A DNA stretch of 14,409 nucleotides. Source: JBHHYN01 sp046757565 (lineage in GTDB: Bacteria > Pseudomonadota > Gammaproteobacteria > Eutrophobiales > Eutrophobiaceae). The stretch covers positions 1-14,409 of the forward strand of contig JBHHYN010000072.1 of assembly GCA_046757565.1 (NCBI GenBank), read 5' to 3'. Positions 14,061 to 14,409 of the stretch are shown piece after piece. Under the pieces are notes generated by a model, which worked only from the letters and a program-made list of their open reading frames with translations, searched no databases and had not been told where the DNA came from. Made by a program: the position numbers and the translations under genes. The number at the start of each line of letters is the position of its first letter. Position 1 is the stretch's first letter.

Positions 14061-14409
14061 TTACAGTCTGTGCTTGTCCCAATAGACTTCCGTACCCCCT
14101 GCCCGTCTGGCCAGCAGGCGGGCCACGACAAACAGGAGATCGGACAAGCGGTTCAGGTACGTCTGTGAATACCTGTTTACCGATTCGGATCCGGCAAGTT
14201 TTACCACAGATCGCTCCGCCCTGCGGCAAACGGCCCTTGCCAGATGGCAGATCGACGCGGACCTGCCTCCGCCAGGCAGAATAAATTCCTTCAAAGGCGG
14301 CAAATCATTGTTATAGCTGTCAATAAGCTGTTCCAGGCGCTCTATATAACCCTTCTCAATCAACTTCTCATCAGGTAACGACAACTCACCACCGAGATTA
14401 AAGAGGATA
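14061..14409 (-). CDS. PduO-type cob(I)alamin adenosyltransferase, N-terminus beyond the window
   Basis: The last 115 residues are visible; the frame is open to the window edge and reads LFNLGGELSLPDEK at its start, which is internal to the family, so the gene begins outside. The family transfers the adenosyl group of ATP to cob(I)alamin, making coenzyme B12 for enzymes such as methylmalonyl-CoA mutase. The signature LPPLKEFILPGGGRSASICH leads into LARAVCRRAERSVVKL, the arginine-rich ATP-binding helix, then YLNRLSDLLFVVARL. The roughly 70 missing residues would contain the N-terminal TRTGDxGxT nucleotide loop. It is the upstream partner of the MBL-fold gene. Confidence 0.93.
   Translation of the reverse strand, partial: ILFNLGGELSLPDEKLIEKGYIERLEQLIDSYNNDLPPLKEFILPGGGRSASICHLARAVCRRAERSVVKLAGSESVNRYSQTYLNRLSDLLFVVARLLARRAGGTEVYWDKHRL

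Noticed and set aside
1..14409. Mobile element, prophage, CRISPR or defence system
   Set aside because: I saw no transposase, integrase, direct repeat array, tRNA-flanked edge or defence-type domain; all confident genes are metabolic, transport or regulatory.

Overview
The window looks like a catabolic neighbourhood on a proteobacterial chromosome, most likely gammaproteobacterial. I judge this from moderate base composition, short intergenic gaps, Shine-Dalgarno-led starts and the protein families present; I could not search a database, so the taxonomy is tentative. I see no transposase, integrase, CRISPR array, tRNA or rRNA. Almost all of the DNA is accounted for by 13 confident protein genes, the last one cut by the right edge.

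Left part (1-4800). A minus-strand glutaryl-CoA dehydrogenase (98-1324) is separated by a 306-base divergent region from a plus-strand run: a PutP-like solute symporter, an MFS transporter 27 bases further on, then after a 98-base gap a small exported c-type cytochrome. This run pairs two uptake systems with an electron carrier.

Middle part (4828-8829). Two minus-strand genes encode a 3-hydroxyacyl-CoA dehydrogenase and a Tat-exported flavoprotein oxidoreductase of the FAD_binding_4/BBE type. Diverging from them is a plus-strand pair, an SDR dehydrogenase and a MarR-family regulator whose start overlaps the SDR stop by four bases. The divergent region carries a perfect TATAAT placed so close to the SDR ATG that the mRNA is probably leaderless. 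On the other side is a possible 25-codon leader ORF ending five bases before the dehydrogenase's TTG start.

Right part (8816-14409). A very tight minus-strand operon encodes a three-subunit molybdenum hydroxylase in the medium-small-large (CoxM-CoxS-CoxL-like) order, followed by a MoaD/ThiS-like protein ending in Gly-Gly. Upstream lies a 191-base leader, a TATAAT -10 element and a perfect 28-bp palindrome centred about 56 bases before the predicted transcription start. Further right are a metallo-beta-lactamase-fold hydrolase and the C-terminal part of a PduO-type cob(I)alamin adenosyltransferase, both minus strand.

Taken together the genes suggest uptake of an organic acid or amine and its breakdown through CoA thioesters: SDR and 3-hydroxyacyl-CoA dehydrogenase oxidise alcohols, glutaryl-CoA dehydrogenase yields crotonyl-CoA, and the Mo enzyme hydroxylates or dehydrogenates an unidentified substrate. 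Shared use of one substrate is inference from proximity. I do not find an obviously new multi-gene system. The best leads are the Mo-hydroxylase/MoaD operon with its palindrome, the leaderless SDR-MarR unit, and a PutP homologue that lacks the family's key sodium-site aspartate.
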